64,000 bases of DNA from NCBI RefSeq assembly GCF_002858745.1, contig NZ_PJRO01000002.1:485123-549122 (forward strand), read 5' to 3'. Of the stretch, positions 53,646-62,164 are shown piece by piece; the stretch's first letter is position 1, and every line of letters starts with the position of its first letter. The stretch comes from Mesorhizobium loti. GTDB lineage: Bacteria > Pseudomonadota > Alphaproteobacteria > Rhizobiales > Rhizobiaceae. A program made the position numbers and the translations under genes. The notes under the pieces are model-generated. The model ran no database searches, was not told where the DNA came from, and worked only from the letters and a program-made list of their open reading frames with translations.

Positions 53646-55625
53646 ATGTCCGAACCGCTCGTGCCGATGTCCCGCCGCGCGCTGCTTCAGGGTGCAGCCG
53701 TAACCGGAGCGCTGATCATGCTGCATCCTTTTTCGGCGCGCGCTGCGGCCAATCAGGCGCATCTCAGGATCATGGAGACGACCGACATCCATGTGAACCT
53801 GCTGCCTTATGATTATTACGCCGACAAACCGAATGACACGCTTGGCCTGTCGCGTACCGCCGCGCTGATCGACGCCATACGCAAGGAAGCCGTCAATTCG
53901 ATGCTGGTCGACAACGGCGACCTGCTGCAGGGCAGCCCGATGGGCGACTTCGTCGCTTATGAGCGGGGTATGAAAGAAGGCGACGTTCACCCTGTCATGA
54001 AAGGCATGAACCTGTTGGACTACGCTTGCTCGACGCTGGGCAACCATGAGTTCAACTACGGGCTTTCCTTCCTCGACAAGGTGCTGGCTGGAGCCAATTT
54101 CCCGTTTGTGTGCGCCAACCTCATCCGAGGCACCGAAAAGGCCGCCAATCCGCGCGACGACAAGCTCTATCTTAAGCCGTATCTGATCCTCGACAGAACA
54201 TTGAAAGACGGGGCGGGCGCCGAACATCCCATCAAGATCGGCGTGATCGGCTTCGTGCCGCCGCAGATCCTGGTGTGGGATGCCAAGAACCTCACTGGCA
54301 ACGTGGTGACCCGCGACATCGTCGAGGCGGCCAAAGCGTGGGTGCCACAGATGAAGGAGGAGGGAGCCGACATCGTCATTGCGCTTTCCCATTCCGGTAT
54401 CGACATCAAACAGTCCGAGATGATGGAGAATGCTTCGTTCTTCGTGGCCGGCGTGGAAGGCATCGACGCCGTTTTCACCGGCCACCAGCACCTGGTTTTC
54501 CCCGGCAAGAAGGATTTCCAGCAACTCGCCGGCGTTGACGCCGAAAAGGGCACGCTGCAGGGCAAGCCTGCCGTGATGGCCGGGTTCTGGGGCTCGCATA
54601 TGGGCCTGATTGACCTGCTGCTCGAGCGCGATGGCGGCAAATGGCGGGTGGTTTCGGCGACGTCGGAAGCACGGCCGATTTTCGAGCGCGCCGACAACAA
54701 GAACAAGGCGATCGTCGAGGACGTGAAGAGCGTGGTCGATGCGCTGAAGGTGGATCACGAGGCGACGCTTGCTTATGTGCGTCGCCCGGTCGGCAAGACG
54801 TCAGCACCGCTCTATTCCTATTTCGCGCTGGTGGCCGACGACCCCTCCGTGCAGATCGTCAGCCAGGCGCAGAGCTGGTATCTGAAGGATATCCTCAAGA
54901 GCACGCAATGGAAGGATCTGCCGCTGCTTTCGGCGGCGGCGCCCTTCAAGGCCGGCGGCCGCGGCGGCGCCGACTATTACACCGACGTGCCGGCCGGCGA
55001 CATCGCCATCAAGAATGTCTCCGATCTCTATCTGTATCCGAACACGGTGCGCGCGGTGGAGATTACCGGCGCGCAGGTGAAGGAATGGCTGGAGATGTCG
55101 GCTGGCATCTTCAGGCACATCGAACCTGGCAAGACTGACCAGCCACTGATCAACACGGATTTCCCATCCTACAATTTCGACGTGATTGATGGCGTCGGCT
55201 ATCGGATCGATCTGTCGCAGCCGCCGAAATACGACGCCAAGGGCAATGTCACCAACGCCGGCTCGAACCGTATCAAGGAATTGATGTTTGACGGAAAACC
55301 GATTGATCCGGCTCAGAAATTCGTGGTGGCCACCAACAATTACCGCGCCGGCGGCGGCGGTAATTTCCCCGATATCAACCAAAGCAAGGTGATCTACGAG
55401 GCGCCCGACACCAATCGCGACGTGATCGTGCGCTACATCGTTGCCGAAGGCACCATCAATCCTTCCGCCGACGGCAACTGGTCGTTCGTGCCGTTGCCGG
55501 AAACCAGCGTGGTGTTTGAAACCGGCGCTAAGGCGCGCGATTTCATCAGCCAGGTCAAGACGCTGAAGATCGAGCCGGCGGGCGAGGGCGAGAACGGCTT
55601 TTCCAGATACCGCATCCTGCTGTGA
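53646..55625 (+). CDS. cpdB: Bifunctional 2',3'-cyclic-nucleotide 2'-phosphodiesterase/3'-nucleotidase
   Basis: Periplasmic metallophosphoesterase of 659 residues scavenging nucleotides. Residues 1-33 form a twin-arginine signal (SRRALLQGAAVTGALIML). The calcineurin-like domain has RIMETTDIHVNLLPYDYY, VDNGDLLQGSPMGDF, GNHEFNYGLSFLD and the FTGHQHLVF His motif binding two metals. The C-terminal nucleotidase domain contains YLYPNTVRAVEITGAQVKEWLE and NNYRAGGGGNFPDI. Start ATG 53646 is fixed by the Tat signal. It is divergent from the cyclo-ligase. Confidence 0.95.
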   Translation: MSEPLVPMSRRALLQGAAVTGALIMLHPFSARAAANQAHLRIMETTDIHVNLLPYDYYADKPNDTLGLSRTAALIDAIRKEAVNSMLVDNGDLLQGSPMGDFVAYERGMKEGDVHPVMKGMNLLDYACSTLGNHEFNYGLSFLDKVLAGANFPFVCANLIRGTEKAANPRDDKLYLKPYLILDRTLKDGAGAEHPIKIGVIGFVPPQILVWDAKNLTGNVVTRDIVEAAKAWVPQMKEEGADIVIALSHSGIDIKQSEMMENASFFVAGVEGIDAVFTGHQHLVFPGKKDFQQLAGVDAEKGTLQGKPAVMAGFWGSHMGLIDLLLERDGGKWRVVSATSEARPIFERADNKNKAIVEDVKSVVDALKVDHEATLAYVRRPVGKTSAPLYSYFALVADDPSVQIVSQAQSWYLKDILKSTQWKDLPLLSAAAPFKAGGRGGADYYTDVPAGDIAIKNVSDLYLYPNTVRAVEITGAQVKEWLEMSAGIFRHIEPGKTDQPLINTDFPSYNFDVIDGVGYRIDLSQPPKYDAKGNVTNAGSNRIKELMFDGKPIDPAQKFVVATNNYRAGGGGNFPDINQSKVIYEAPDTNRDVIVRYIVAEGTINPSADGNWSFVPLPETSVVFETGAKARDFISQVKTLKIEPAGEGENGFSRYRILL

Positions 55626-55659
55626 TCGCCGGATAACAACAGATCCACGGCGGCTTCTC

Positions 55660-55694
55660 CCGGAGCGTTTCCGTTTTTTCACGGAAACGCGGAA
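55660..55694 (+). repeat. RIME-like hairpin fragment
   Basis: GCGTTTCCGT (55665-55674), loop TTTTTC, ACGGAAACGC (55681-55690) form a 10-bp stem and match the first module of copies 1-3. It lies between the convergent cpdB and fatty-acid synthase genes and may serve as terminator. Confidence 0.75.
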
Positions 55695-55709
55695 ACGTGG
55701 CTGCGCGGC

Positions 55710-56966
55710 TCAGGCCTTGTAGATGACCTGGCGCACGTCGATGTAGCTCGAGCGGAAGCCGGCCTCGCAATAGTGGAGGTAGAACTCCCACAGCTTCTTG
55801 AAGCGGTCGTCGAAGCCGAGAGGAACGATGCGCTCCCAGGATGCCCAGAAACGCTGCCGCCACTCCGCCAGCGTGCGGGCGTAGTCCTGAGCAAAGACGC
55901 GCTCTGCCAGGTAGGCAAGACCATGATCGGCGCCGAGCGATTTGAGGATCGTCGGTGTCGGCAGCATGCCGCCGGGGAAAACGTAGCGCTGGATGAAATC
56001 CGGCCGGGCGCGATAGGTCTTGTAGGCGGCCTCGTTGATGGTGATGATCTGAAAGCCGGCAGTGCCGCCGGGCTTCAGGCACTCCTTTACCTTGCCGAAA
56101 AAGGTCGGCCAGTATTTTTCGCCGACCGCCTCGAACATCTCGATCGAGGCGATGCGGTCGTATTTGCCGGTTTCGTCGCGATAATCCTGCAGCTTGATGT
56201 CGACCTTGTCGGCAAGGCCCGCCCGTTGGATGCGCGCCTTGGCGAAGTCATGCTGCTCGCGGCTGATGGTGAGGCCGGTGACGCGGCAGCCGATCTCGCG
56301 CGCGGCGAATTCGGCAAAGCCACCCCAGCCGCAGCCGATTTCAAGAACGTGGTCCTGCGTGCCGATGCCGATGTCCTTGGCAAGCGCCCGATACTTGGCG
56401 GCCTGCGCGCTTTCGAGGTCATTGGCACCGGTCGAATAAAGCGCCGACGAATAGGTCATGCTCGGATCGAGCCATTTCTGGTAGAAGGCGTTGCCGAGGT
56501 CGTAGTGCGCGGAGATGTTGCGTTTCGAACCCGTGCGGGTGTTCTCGTTCAGCCAATGGCGGATGCGCTGCACCGTGCTGACGATCCAGCTGGCGCCGCC
56601 AGCGACCTTTTCGCCGGTTTCGGTATTGACCACGAAGAGCTCCAGGAAACTCGTTACGTCCGGACTTTCCCAGTCGCCGTCGATGTAGGATTCGGCGACG
56701 CCGATCGTACCGCCGATGAAGGCGCGGTTCGGCAGGCGCCAATTGTTCAGCACCAGCTCGGCATTCGGGCCCGGTGCCTTGCCTTCGACCAACACGGCGC
56801 GGCCATCCGGCATGCGAACCTTGAGTGTGCCGCGTGGCATGGCCATCGCAGCCTTGAACACCATGCGCGCCTTGGCCGGCAGTCCCTTGACGATTTCGGC
56901 GAAGTTACGCTCGTCGAGGCGAATGGCGTCCGTCATCGGGATCGCTGTTCGGTGATTCTCGTTCAT
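55710..56966 (-). CDS. Cyclopropane-fatty-acyl-phospholipid synthase family protein
   Basis: SAM-dependent lipid methyltransferase of 418 residues. The N-terminal domain (1-120) precedes RNISAHYDLGNAFYQKWLDPS, the fatty-acid-binding block with SMTYSSALY. SAM motif I is VLEIGCGWGGFAEFAA; ASIEMFEAVGEKYW and FQIITINEAAY follow, and the C terminus contains LGFDDRFKKLWEFYLHYCEAGF. It methylenates unsaturated acyl chains in the membrane, a stationary or acid stress response. Start ATG 56966 is behind an excellent CAGGAGG site. Confidence 0.95.
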   Translation of the reverse strand: MNENHRTAIPMTDAIRLDERNFAEIVKGLPAKARMVFKAAMAMPRGTLKVRMPDGRAVLVEGKAPGPNAELVLNNWRLPNRAFIGGTIGVAESYIDGDWESPDVTSFLELFVVNTETGEKVAGGASWIVSTVQRIRHWLNENTRTGSKRNISAHYDLGNAFYQKWLDPSMTYSSALYSTGANDLESAQAAKYRALAKDIGIGTQDHVLEIGCGWGGFAEFAAREIGCRVTGLTISREQHDFAKARIQRAGLADKVDIKLQDYRDETGKYDRIASIEMFEAVGEKYWPTFFGKVKECLKPGGTAGFQIITINEAAYKTYRARPDFIQRYVFPGGMLPTPTILKSLGADHGLAYLAERVFAQDYARTLAEWRQRFWASWERIVPLGFDDRFKKLWEFYLHYCEAGFRSSYIDVRQVIYKA

Positions 56967-57261
56967 AAAGTCCCCTCCTGTTCAGAAGCAATTCCCTCTG
57001 CCGCTTCTGATCGGATCCATCCGTTGCTGCGCCATGCATCGCATGGCGCGGATTTCCTCTCCCGAAAAACAACAAAACGGCGCGCCCGGCAGGGCCCGTC
57101 CGCTTCGCGATGAATCCATTCACGATTTTCTATCGTGTTTCGGCTGCTGGCAAGAGGCAGCCGCTGCGCCTGGTTGGGGCAACGAACCATTGCCTGGAGT
57201 GCGCGGCGGAAGAGATGGCAGGGTTATGATTGTGGTAATCGAAATCGACTAATGTTCACCC

Positions 57262-57390
57262 ATGCGCCTCGTCATCTTCATCGCCGCGATCGCCTTCTTC
57301 CTGATCTGGGACGGCCTCTACAATGAGGGCCGCTACATGGATGCGGGAACGAAAGGTGTCAAACACGCGGTTGCCTACATTGCCGGCTGA
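57262..57390 (+). CDS. Small membrane protein (42 aa)
   Basis: ATG at 57262 opens MRLVIFIAAIAFFLIWDGLY, a single transmembrane helix at about 3-19, then a short soluble tail (NEGRYMDAGTKGVKHA) and ends AYIAG. The composition and conserved-looking W-D-x-x-x-N-x-G-x-Y suggest a genuine rhizobial small membrane protein. It lies in a 560-bp gap between the fatty-acid synthase and Dabb genes. Function unknown. Confidence 0.65.
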   Translation: MRLVIFIAAIAFFLIWDGLYNEGRYMDAGTKGVKHAVAYIAG

Positions 57391-57526
57391 TTCCAGGAAG
57401 CAGACCGGCTTGCCGCGACAACCTGCCGGTTGACGCCAGTTCGCGGCTGGCCCAGAAGCTGCTGATCTCAAAGAGCGCACTATCCGCCTGGACAACACCT
57501 CGCGAGCAAGGTGCAGGGAGACTGGA

Positions 57527-57814
57527 TTGATCCGGCACATCGTATTTTTCAGCGTGCGGCTCGGCGAAGATGTCGAAACGGTCCGTGCCAGTCTGCTTGC
57601 GCTCGGGCAGATCCCGCATTCGCGCCTGTTCGAAGTGACGCTCAATTCCAAGGTCGACCCGATGTGCGACAAGATCGACATCGTTGTTTATGCCGAATTC
57701 GAGGACGCCGCAGCGCTTGCCGCCTACAAGGCGGATCCAATCTACGCCGAAACGACCAGCAAGGTGCGCCCGATGCGCGAACTGCGATTCTCGGCGGATG
57801 TTGTCGTGGAGTAG
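57527..57814 (+). CDS. Dabb family (dimeric alpha-beta barrel) protein
   Basis: Small protein of 95 residues with the Dabb/stress-responsive fold: first strand IRHIVFFSVRLGEDVET, central strand DKIDIVVYAEFEDAAALAAY with the K-A-D-P-x-Y motif (KADPIYAE) typical of the family, and final strand RELRFSADVVVE. Such proteins are dimeric, some with minor enzymatic roles, most without assigned function. The start codon is TTG at 57527, supported by GGGAG upstream. Confidence 0.88.
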   Translation: MIRHIVFFSVRLGEDVETVRASLLALGQIPHSRLFEVTLNSKVDPMCDKIDIVVYAEFEDAAALAAYKADPIYAETTSKVRPMRELRFSADVVVE

Positions 57815-57982
57815 GGTGTTGGTGCGTCCTCCACGAAGGAGGAACAGCAGCATTTTCAGGTCTGGCTGAGATCAGGTCTGGCTGGAGAGACGACAGCGTT
57901 TGTCGCCAGAGGGTTGCGCCATAGGCCATCGCGTGCAGCGGCATCACTCGCCGCTGTTTTCGCCATACATTCTTGGAAATTA

Positions 57983-58057
57983 TGGCTCCCCGGGCCGGAT
58001 TCGAACCAGCGACCAACCGGTTAACAGCCGGTTGCTCTACCACTGAGCTACCGGGGA
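57983..58057 (-). tRNA. tRNA-Asn(GUU)
   Basis: Minus-strand cloverleaf with acceptor TCCCCGG/CCGGGGA, D-arm TAGCTCAGTGGTAGAGCA, anticodon loop CTGTTAAC giving GUU (asparagine), and T-arm GGTTCGAATCC. The CCA end is encoded (57983-57985) after a G discriminator. It is intact, 75 nt. No attachment-site repeat was noticed around it. Confidence 0.97.
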
Positions 58058-58247
58058 ACAGGGCTCTCGTGTGAACGGGGTGGCTATAGCGATCCTTTTC
58101 AGCTTTGCAAAGCGGGAATTCGTATTTTTTCGAAGGTTTTTCTGTGGCGCGTTCTCGCAATAGCCGCCTCATGTCATCATATCAGGCGCCGATGCCGGCA
58201 AATGGGGCGTTTGAGGCCCCGAACCATGCCAAGGCAGAGGAGCAAGG

Positions 58248-58526
58248 ATGGACGGAACGTTGCAAGGTATGAACACAGACGGCGAGCCTCGCAAACCAAA
58301 GCACAAGATTTCCGCATTCGGGCGTGATTTCGCGCTGCCGCGTTCACGCGCATTGCGCATCGCCATCGGCGTGGCGTTCCTGTTCGGCGGCGTCTTGTGG
58401 TTCCTGCCGGTGCTCGGCCTGTGGATGCTGCCTGTCGGCTTCCTGGTGCTGTCCTATGAGTTTGCAATGATTCGACGCCACCGCCGCCGCTTTGTGGTGT
58501 GGTGGGAGCGGCGCCGTCGCTCCTAG
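58248..58526 (+). CDS. Small membrane protein with Arg-rich tail
   Basis: 92 residues from ATG 58248, preceded by GAGGAGCAAGG. Residues 42-70 are a hydrophobic hairpin (IAIGVAFLFGGVLWFLPVLGLWMLP), then SYEFAMIRRHRRRFVVWWERRRR, the pattern of a conserved rhizobial transmembrane protein with the PVLG-x-W-x-LP-x-G core. Function unknown. A second start, MNTDGEPRK, is 21 bp later. Confidence 0.75.
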   Translation: MDGTLQGMNTDGEPRKPKHKISAFGRDFALPRSRALRIAIGVAFLFGGVLWFLPVLGLWMLPVGFLVLSYEFAMIRRHRRRFVVWWERRRRS

Positions 58527-58867
58527 GTGGTCGCCTGTCTCCTCAGGCCGGAGACAGCTTGCAATTGCGTCGGCGTGTTGTCTGCGGAATAAGGCTTGTG
58601 TCCTTGACTGCCCAAATGGCCCAACCTATTGAAGCGCCGCGGAACGATGGGGGAGGCGTAGAAGGGGAGAATGTAGCGACGATCGGGGTTCTTGTGATCG
58701 GTTCCGGTCACTTTGCCGAAGTCGTGTCGTGTGTAACGGTGGACGCCTTCGTCATCGGCCATCGTCTCATACCATGTGCCTTTATTGGCGATGGCCACGA
58801 GTTTGACGAAATCGCCGCTGACCGTTCGATACATGTTTCCAAGAATGAAAAGCTCTGGCACCGGCAC
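58523..58867 (-). CDS. Hypothetical protein (114 aa)
   Basis: Protein-like frame opening MPVPELFILGNMYRTVSGDF, with KGTWYETMADDEGVHRYTRHDFG and KNPDRRYILPFYA, then a basic Gln/Arg-rich end. GTG 58867 is the start used here; ATG at 58834 would shorten it. It shares strand with a smaller frame ending 20 nt upstream. Unlike neighbouring genes in codon style. It overlaps the preceding gene's stop by 4 nt tail to tail. No family recognised. Confidence 0.4.
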   Translation of the reverse strand: MPVPELFILGNMYRTVSGDFVKLVAIANKGTWYETMADDEGVHRYTRHDFGKVTGTDHKNPDRRYILPFYASPIVPRRFNRLGHLGSQGHKPYSADNTPTQLQAVSGLRRQATT

Positions 58868-58887
58868 CGCCTGCGGCTCTATCGGTG

Positions 58888-59049
58888 CTAGGATGCGGAT
58901 CGGGTGTCGACAATTTCAAAACCGATGGACCGCAACGCCTCGATAACCAGCATCATTGCGGCATGCTCACATGCTGGAGAAATTGTGCCTTTCTCGACGT
59001 TCGGACCGATGCGATTCCGCCTGCGAACTTCTGGCCCTGTCCGGATCAT
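58888..59049 (-). CDS. Hypothetical small protein (53 aa)
   Basis: ATG at 59047-59049 (minus strand) opens MIRTGPEVRRRNRIGPN, a helix ISPACEHAAMMLVIEALRSIG and ends FEIVDTRSAS. The frame is open further upstream without a better start, so it may be the C-terminal remnant of a longer gene. Composition looks protein-like. It is 20 nt ahead of the 114-residue frame, possibly one operon. No family recognised. Confidence 0.3.
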   Translation of the reverse strand: MIRTGPEVRRRNRIGPNVEKGTISPACEHAAMMLVIEALRSIGFEIVDTRSAS

Positions 59050-59142
59050 GAACTCGGTTTCATCTATGACCGGGAGCCCCCGGCCTGCGCGGCTATATCG
59101 GGGTGTTGGGCATGGTACGGCCCTCCGCTTTGAAGCGCAGAG

Positions 59143-59724
59143 ATGCCCCTGAAGACAGGCGCGGGCTCGCTCTTTACGACGGCTCGATCAATCCTTTCGT
59201 TCAATCCTTCAAGGACTGTTTGCGCTCGCTTCGAGCAGGTCTTTCGCGGCAGATATCAGGCGGGCGTCGTTCCAATTTTGACGCGCGAAGCGACCTACCC
59301 TAGCCTATCGCCTGTCGGCACCGAGACAGGCGGCTTCTGTGTCGCCATACAGCACCGGTGACAGCGCCAGCAAGAATATGGCGTATCGCGATCTGACCAT
59401 GGTCCGTTGCGACGCCATGATCTCGTTGGTACAGTCAAATACGCTTCCGTCGACCTATCAATGCTGTTGGCTACAGCGCCAAGATTGATGTCGATTTCAG
59501 CGGTAATGCCGACACCCTGATGACCACAAAACGCGCTTCTCTGGGGCTGGATCAGTCGGATGCAGGACAATCTTGTCACTACGCGGTTCATCATCGGTAC
59601 GGGGAAGCCCGACAACGGTATCGTCAGCGATGGCACGTGCCAGTGGCATGCCGACAACGCGGCTGCTGTCGCGGCAGAGTTGACGACTAACATGCTGTAC
59701 AAGGACGCCACGGGAAACGTTTAA
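59143..59724 (+). pseudogene. Frameshifted gene remnant (phage-tail or surface-protein-like)
   Basis: Three protein-like segments lie in successive different frames and read naturally end to end: PVGTETGGFCVA then STGDSASKNMAYRDLTMVR and LVQSNTLPSTY, then INAVGYSAKIDVDFSGNADT to TTKRASLG, and lastly MQDNLVTTRFIIGTGKPDNG to DKATGN-like end YKDATGNV, closing at TAA 59722. Each change of frame coincides with loss of an open frame, so this looks like one gene broken by at least three indels. Asn/Thr/Gly-rich beta composition suggests a beta-helix or tail protein; identity not established. Confidence 0.45.
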
Positions 59725-59733
59725 GGCAGTATC

Positions 59734-61731
59734 CTAGTCCTTTGGTGAAAGTATCGCAGGGTAGTTGGTCTCTGCCCATTTAACGAAAGCGTCCCCCACC
59801 AGTTCGCTGGCATGTTCGGAAATGTGATAGTACCCATCACGGATCAGCGGATAACCGTCCGCGATGAGCGAGCATTGCCCTTCTTTGCAGAAGGCCTGGT
59901 TTTGCTCGAAAAACAGTATCCCAGGCACTCGGCTGGCCAACTGCTGTTCCAGCAAAGTATTCGCTTTGGTGAGGTTCGTGTATTCAGCAGGGGGGATGTC
60001 ACAGACGAACTTTGGACTTGCAAAGGGGCGAGAAAAACAGCCACGTATGTCAAAGTCACGTTTGTAGTGCGGGGCGAATACGACAATCTGGACGCCGTCT
60101 CGGTCGAGTTCCTTGAGGCGCTGCGAAACCCCGTTGACATATTCGGCGTTGCTGCTGTCCGATAGACCATCGACAATCACGGTATGGATTGAAGGAGTGT
60201 CGTTCAGGATCTTGTCAATGAATGCATTTTGATCAGCGCGTCGCGTTCCGGAACACGGATTGATGTTCAGTTCTCCATTGAGACTGCCCGTCTCGGTATG
60301 CGTCTGGGCGCAGGTGCCGATCGAAAGAACGTTTTGATCAGCTAGCCGTTTGTTGTGGGCCAAGCCAGGGTAAAGCTGGTTCGCAAAGCTCCCACCAATC
60401 ACAAGGATTGTGGGTAGCTCGTCCTTTTCAAGCATGCAAAACCACCAACCATAATCCTCGACGCCAGGCATCTTGAAGCGGCGCAGACAGTTTTCGTTTT
60501 TGGTGAAGGCCCACATCGACCCGACGTATTGACTTGAGACCTTGATGGCTGACTGAGCGGCTGGCCGGAGTGGATTACCGCCGCTCATGTAAGCGTCGGC
60601 GCCTAGTCCGCCAACCAGCCCCATCACCACGCAAAGCGCGATTACCAACTTGGAGCTTTTCTTGGCGCGTTCAGACCTGACAGGTCGCTCGATGAACCGA
60701 TAGGTAAGGGCAGCAAGCACGAACGTTAAGAGGATGAGACCGATGCGGACGGGTCGGTCCGGAGTGGCGCTCTCGACTATTCTGGTGAACGACAAAAGCG
60801 GCCAATGCCAAAGGTATAGAGGATAGCTGATTAGTCCGATCAGGACTGCGGGTCGAAGCGCCAGCACATAACGATTGATTGGCGCGTTCGGACCAGCAGC
60901 AATCAGCAGCGCCGCTCCTACAGTGGGAAAGACGGCCACAAGGCCGGGGAAAGCATCGCTTTCACGAATCTGCCAGAGGCTGATGCCGATTAGGAACGCA
61001 CCCATCACTGATGCCGCAGCAAGTGAGGATTGCGACAGGGATGTTGATCGGCGGCGCTCGATCTCCGCCAGCCCGGCTCCGATCAATAGCTCCCACACAC
61101 GCGAGAGAGGAGAATAGAAGGCTGCAGTTGGATCAAAATGAACCGTCATCAGATTGATCGTCATCGATATAAAGGCGACAGCCAGCATCAATCCAAGGGC
61201 ACCGATGCGCCAACGCCAAGCTGCCCAGGCTAGCAACGGCCAAGCGATATAGAACTGCTCTTCGACACCTAGCGACCAGAGATGCAGCAGTGGCTTGGCG
61301 ATGGCGGAATCATCAAAGTAGCCGGCCTCAGACCAGAATACGAGGTTTGCGACGAACGCAGCACTGGCTGCGATGTGCTTACCAAGAAACATGAACTCGT
61401 TGGCCAGAAGGCCAAACCAGCCGAAAGCGAGGCAGGCGAGCAGAACCGTGATCAGCGCTGGGAAAATTCGACGCACGCGACGGCTGTAGAAGTCCAGCAA
61501 TGAGAAACGGCCAGCCGACAGGCTTTGGAAGATGTGGCCGCTGATCAGGTAGCCAGAAATAACAAAGAAAATGTCGACGCCAACAAAGCCCCCCGGAAAA
61601 CCGGTTGGGAACGCGTGAAAGAAAACTACGGCTAAGACAGCAACGGCTCTTAGGCCATCGATATCGTGACGATAAGAATCTTGTGCCGCATCGGCGGCGT
61701 TGGCCGGCAAAGTCCCAGTTTTGTCTAACAA
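59734..61731 (-). CDS. Acyltransferase family protein with SGNH domain (OafA/YrhL-like)
   Basis: Integral membrane O-acyltransferase of 665 residues. The acyltransferase-3 part (about 1-360, ten or more helices) starts RHDIDGLRAVAVLAVVFFHAF, with the conserved GFVGVDIFFVISGYLI and SLGVEEQFYIAWPLL. The C-terminal periplasmic SGNH domain has the nucleophile block ILVIGGSFANQLYPGL and a late DGYYHISEHASELV containing the His. Together they add O-acetyl groups to surface polysaccharide or LPS. It heads a polysaccharide cluster with the polymerase gene upstream. Confidence 0.93.
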   Translation of the reverse strand: MLDKTGTLPANAADAAQDSYRHDIDGLRAVAVLAVVFFHAFPTGFPGGFVGVDIFFVISGYLISGHIFQSLSAGRFSLLDFYSRRVRRIFPALITVLLACLAFGWFGLLANEFMFLGKHIAASAAFVANLVFWSEAGYFDDSAIAKPLLHLWSLGVEEQFYIAWPLLAWAAWRWRIGALGLMLAVAFISMTINLMTVHFDPTAAFYSPLSRVWELLIGAGLAEIERRRSTSLSQSSLAAASVMGAFLIGISLWQIRESDAFPGLVAVFPTVGAALLIAAGPNAPINRYVLALRPAVLIGLISYPLYLWHWPLLSFTRIVESATPDRPVRIGLILLTFVLAALTYRFIERPVRSERAKKSSKLVIALCVVMGLVGGLGADAYMSGGNPLRPAAQSAIKVSSQYVGSMWAFTKNENCLRRFKMPGVEDYGWWFCMLEKDELPTILVIGGSFANQLYPGLAHNKRLADQNVLSIGTCAQTHTETGSLNGELNINPCSGTRRADQNAFIDKILNDTPSIHTVIVDGLSDSSNAEYVNGVSQRLKELDRDGVQIVVFAPHYKRDFDIRGCFSRPFASPKFVCDIPPAEYTNLTKANTLLEQQLASRVPGILFFEQNQAFCKEGQCSLIADGYPLIRDGYYHISEHASELVGDAFVKWAETNYPAILSPKD

Positions 61732-62164
61732 CCTACGCGCCCTAGATATTCTATTAGGTCGCGCTTTAGCAGCAAATGCATAGCCCTCGCTAGAGCGTTT
61801 TCTAGGGAGTTATGTTCATTTTGCCCCGTGACTTTCCCGATTTGCATATGCAGTTTGGACTGACGCTGTAGGGAACATGCCGAAGTTTAGTGTGTGGGCA
61901 CTTCGCAACGCTATCAAGCTAATTTGAATTCTGCCGCTCTGGGATCGGGCGGTCCATAACACGAAGGATTCTCTCACCCAGTGTCGGAACAGGCGGAAGC
62001 CCAAAGCCCAACAAACCTTCGGCCTTCGTTGGTCAACTTGTATTCAGTGCGGAAATCCCACGCTCCTAACGAGGCAGCTTTTACGAATGACGAGCCAAGT
62101 GACTCGTACACTTTTTCCTTAGGCCGGTGTCGCGATCGTTATCACAGAGTCGCCAATCTATTGA
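61732..62164 (-). promoter_or_regulatory. AT-rich intergenic region upstream of the acyltransferase
   Basis: A 433-bp gap without a convincing gene; short frames here have no family signs or ribosome sites. The base composition is visibly more A/T-rich than the rest of the window. It probably carries the acyltransferase promoter and 5' UTR, but no clear element was identified. Confidence 0.3.

Noticed and set aside
57983..58057. tRNA-Asn as the integration site of a genomic island
   Set aside because: The accessory region starts on the 5' side of the tRNA, after a conserved small membrane gene; no integrase and no repeat of the tRNA 3' end were seen.
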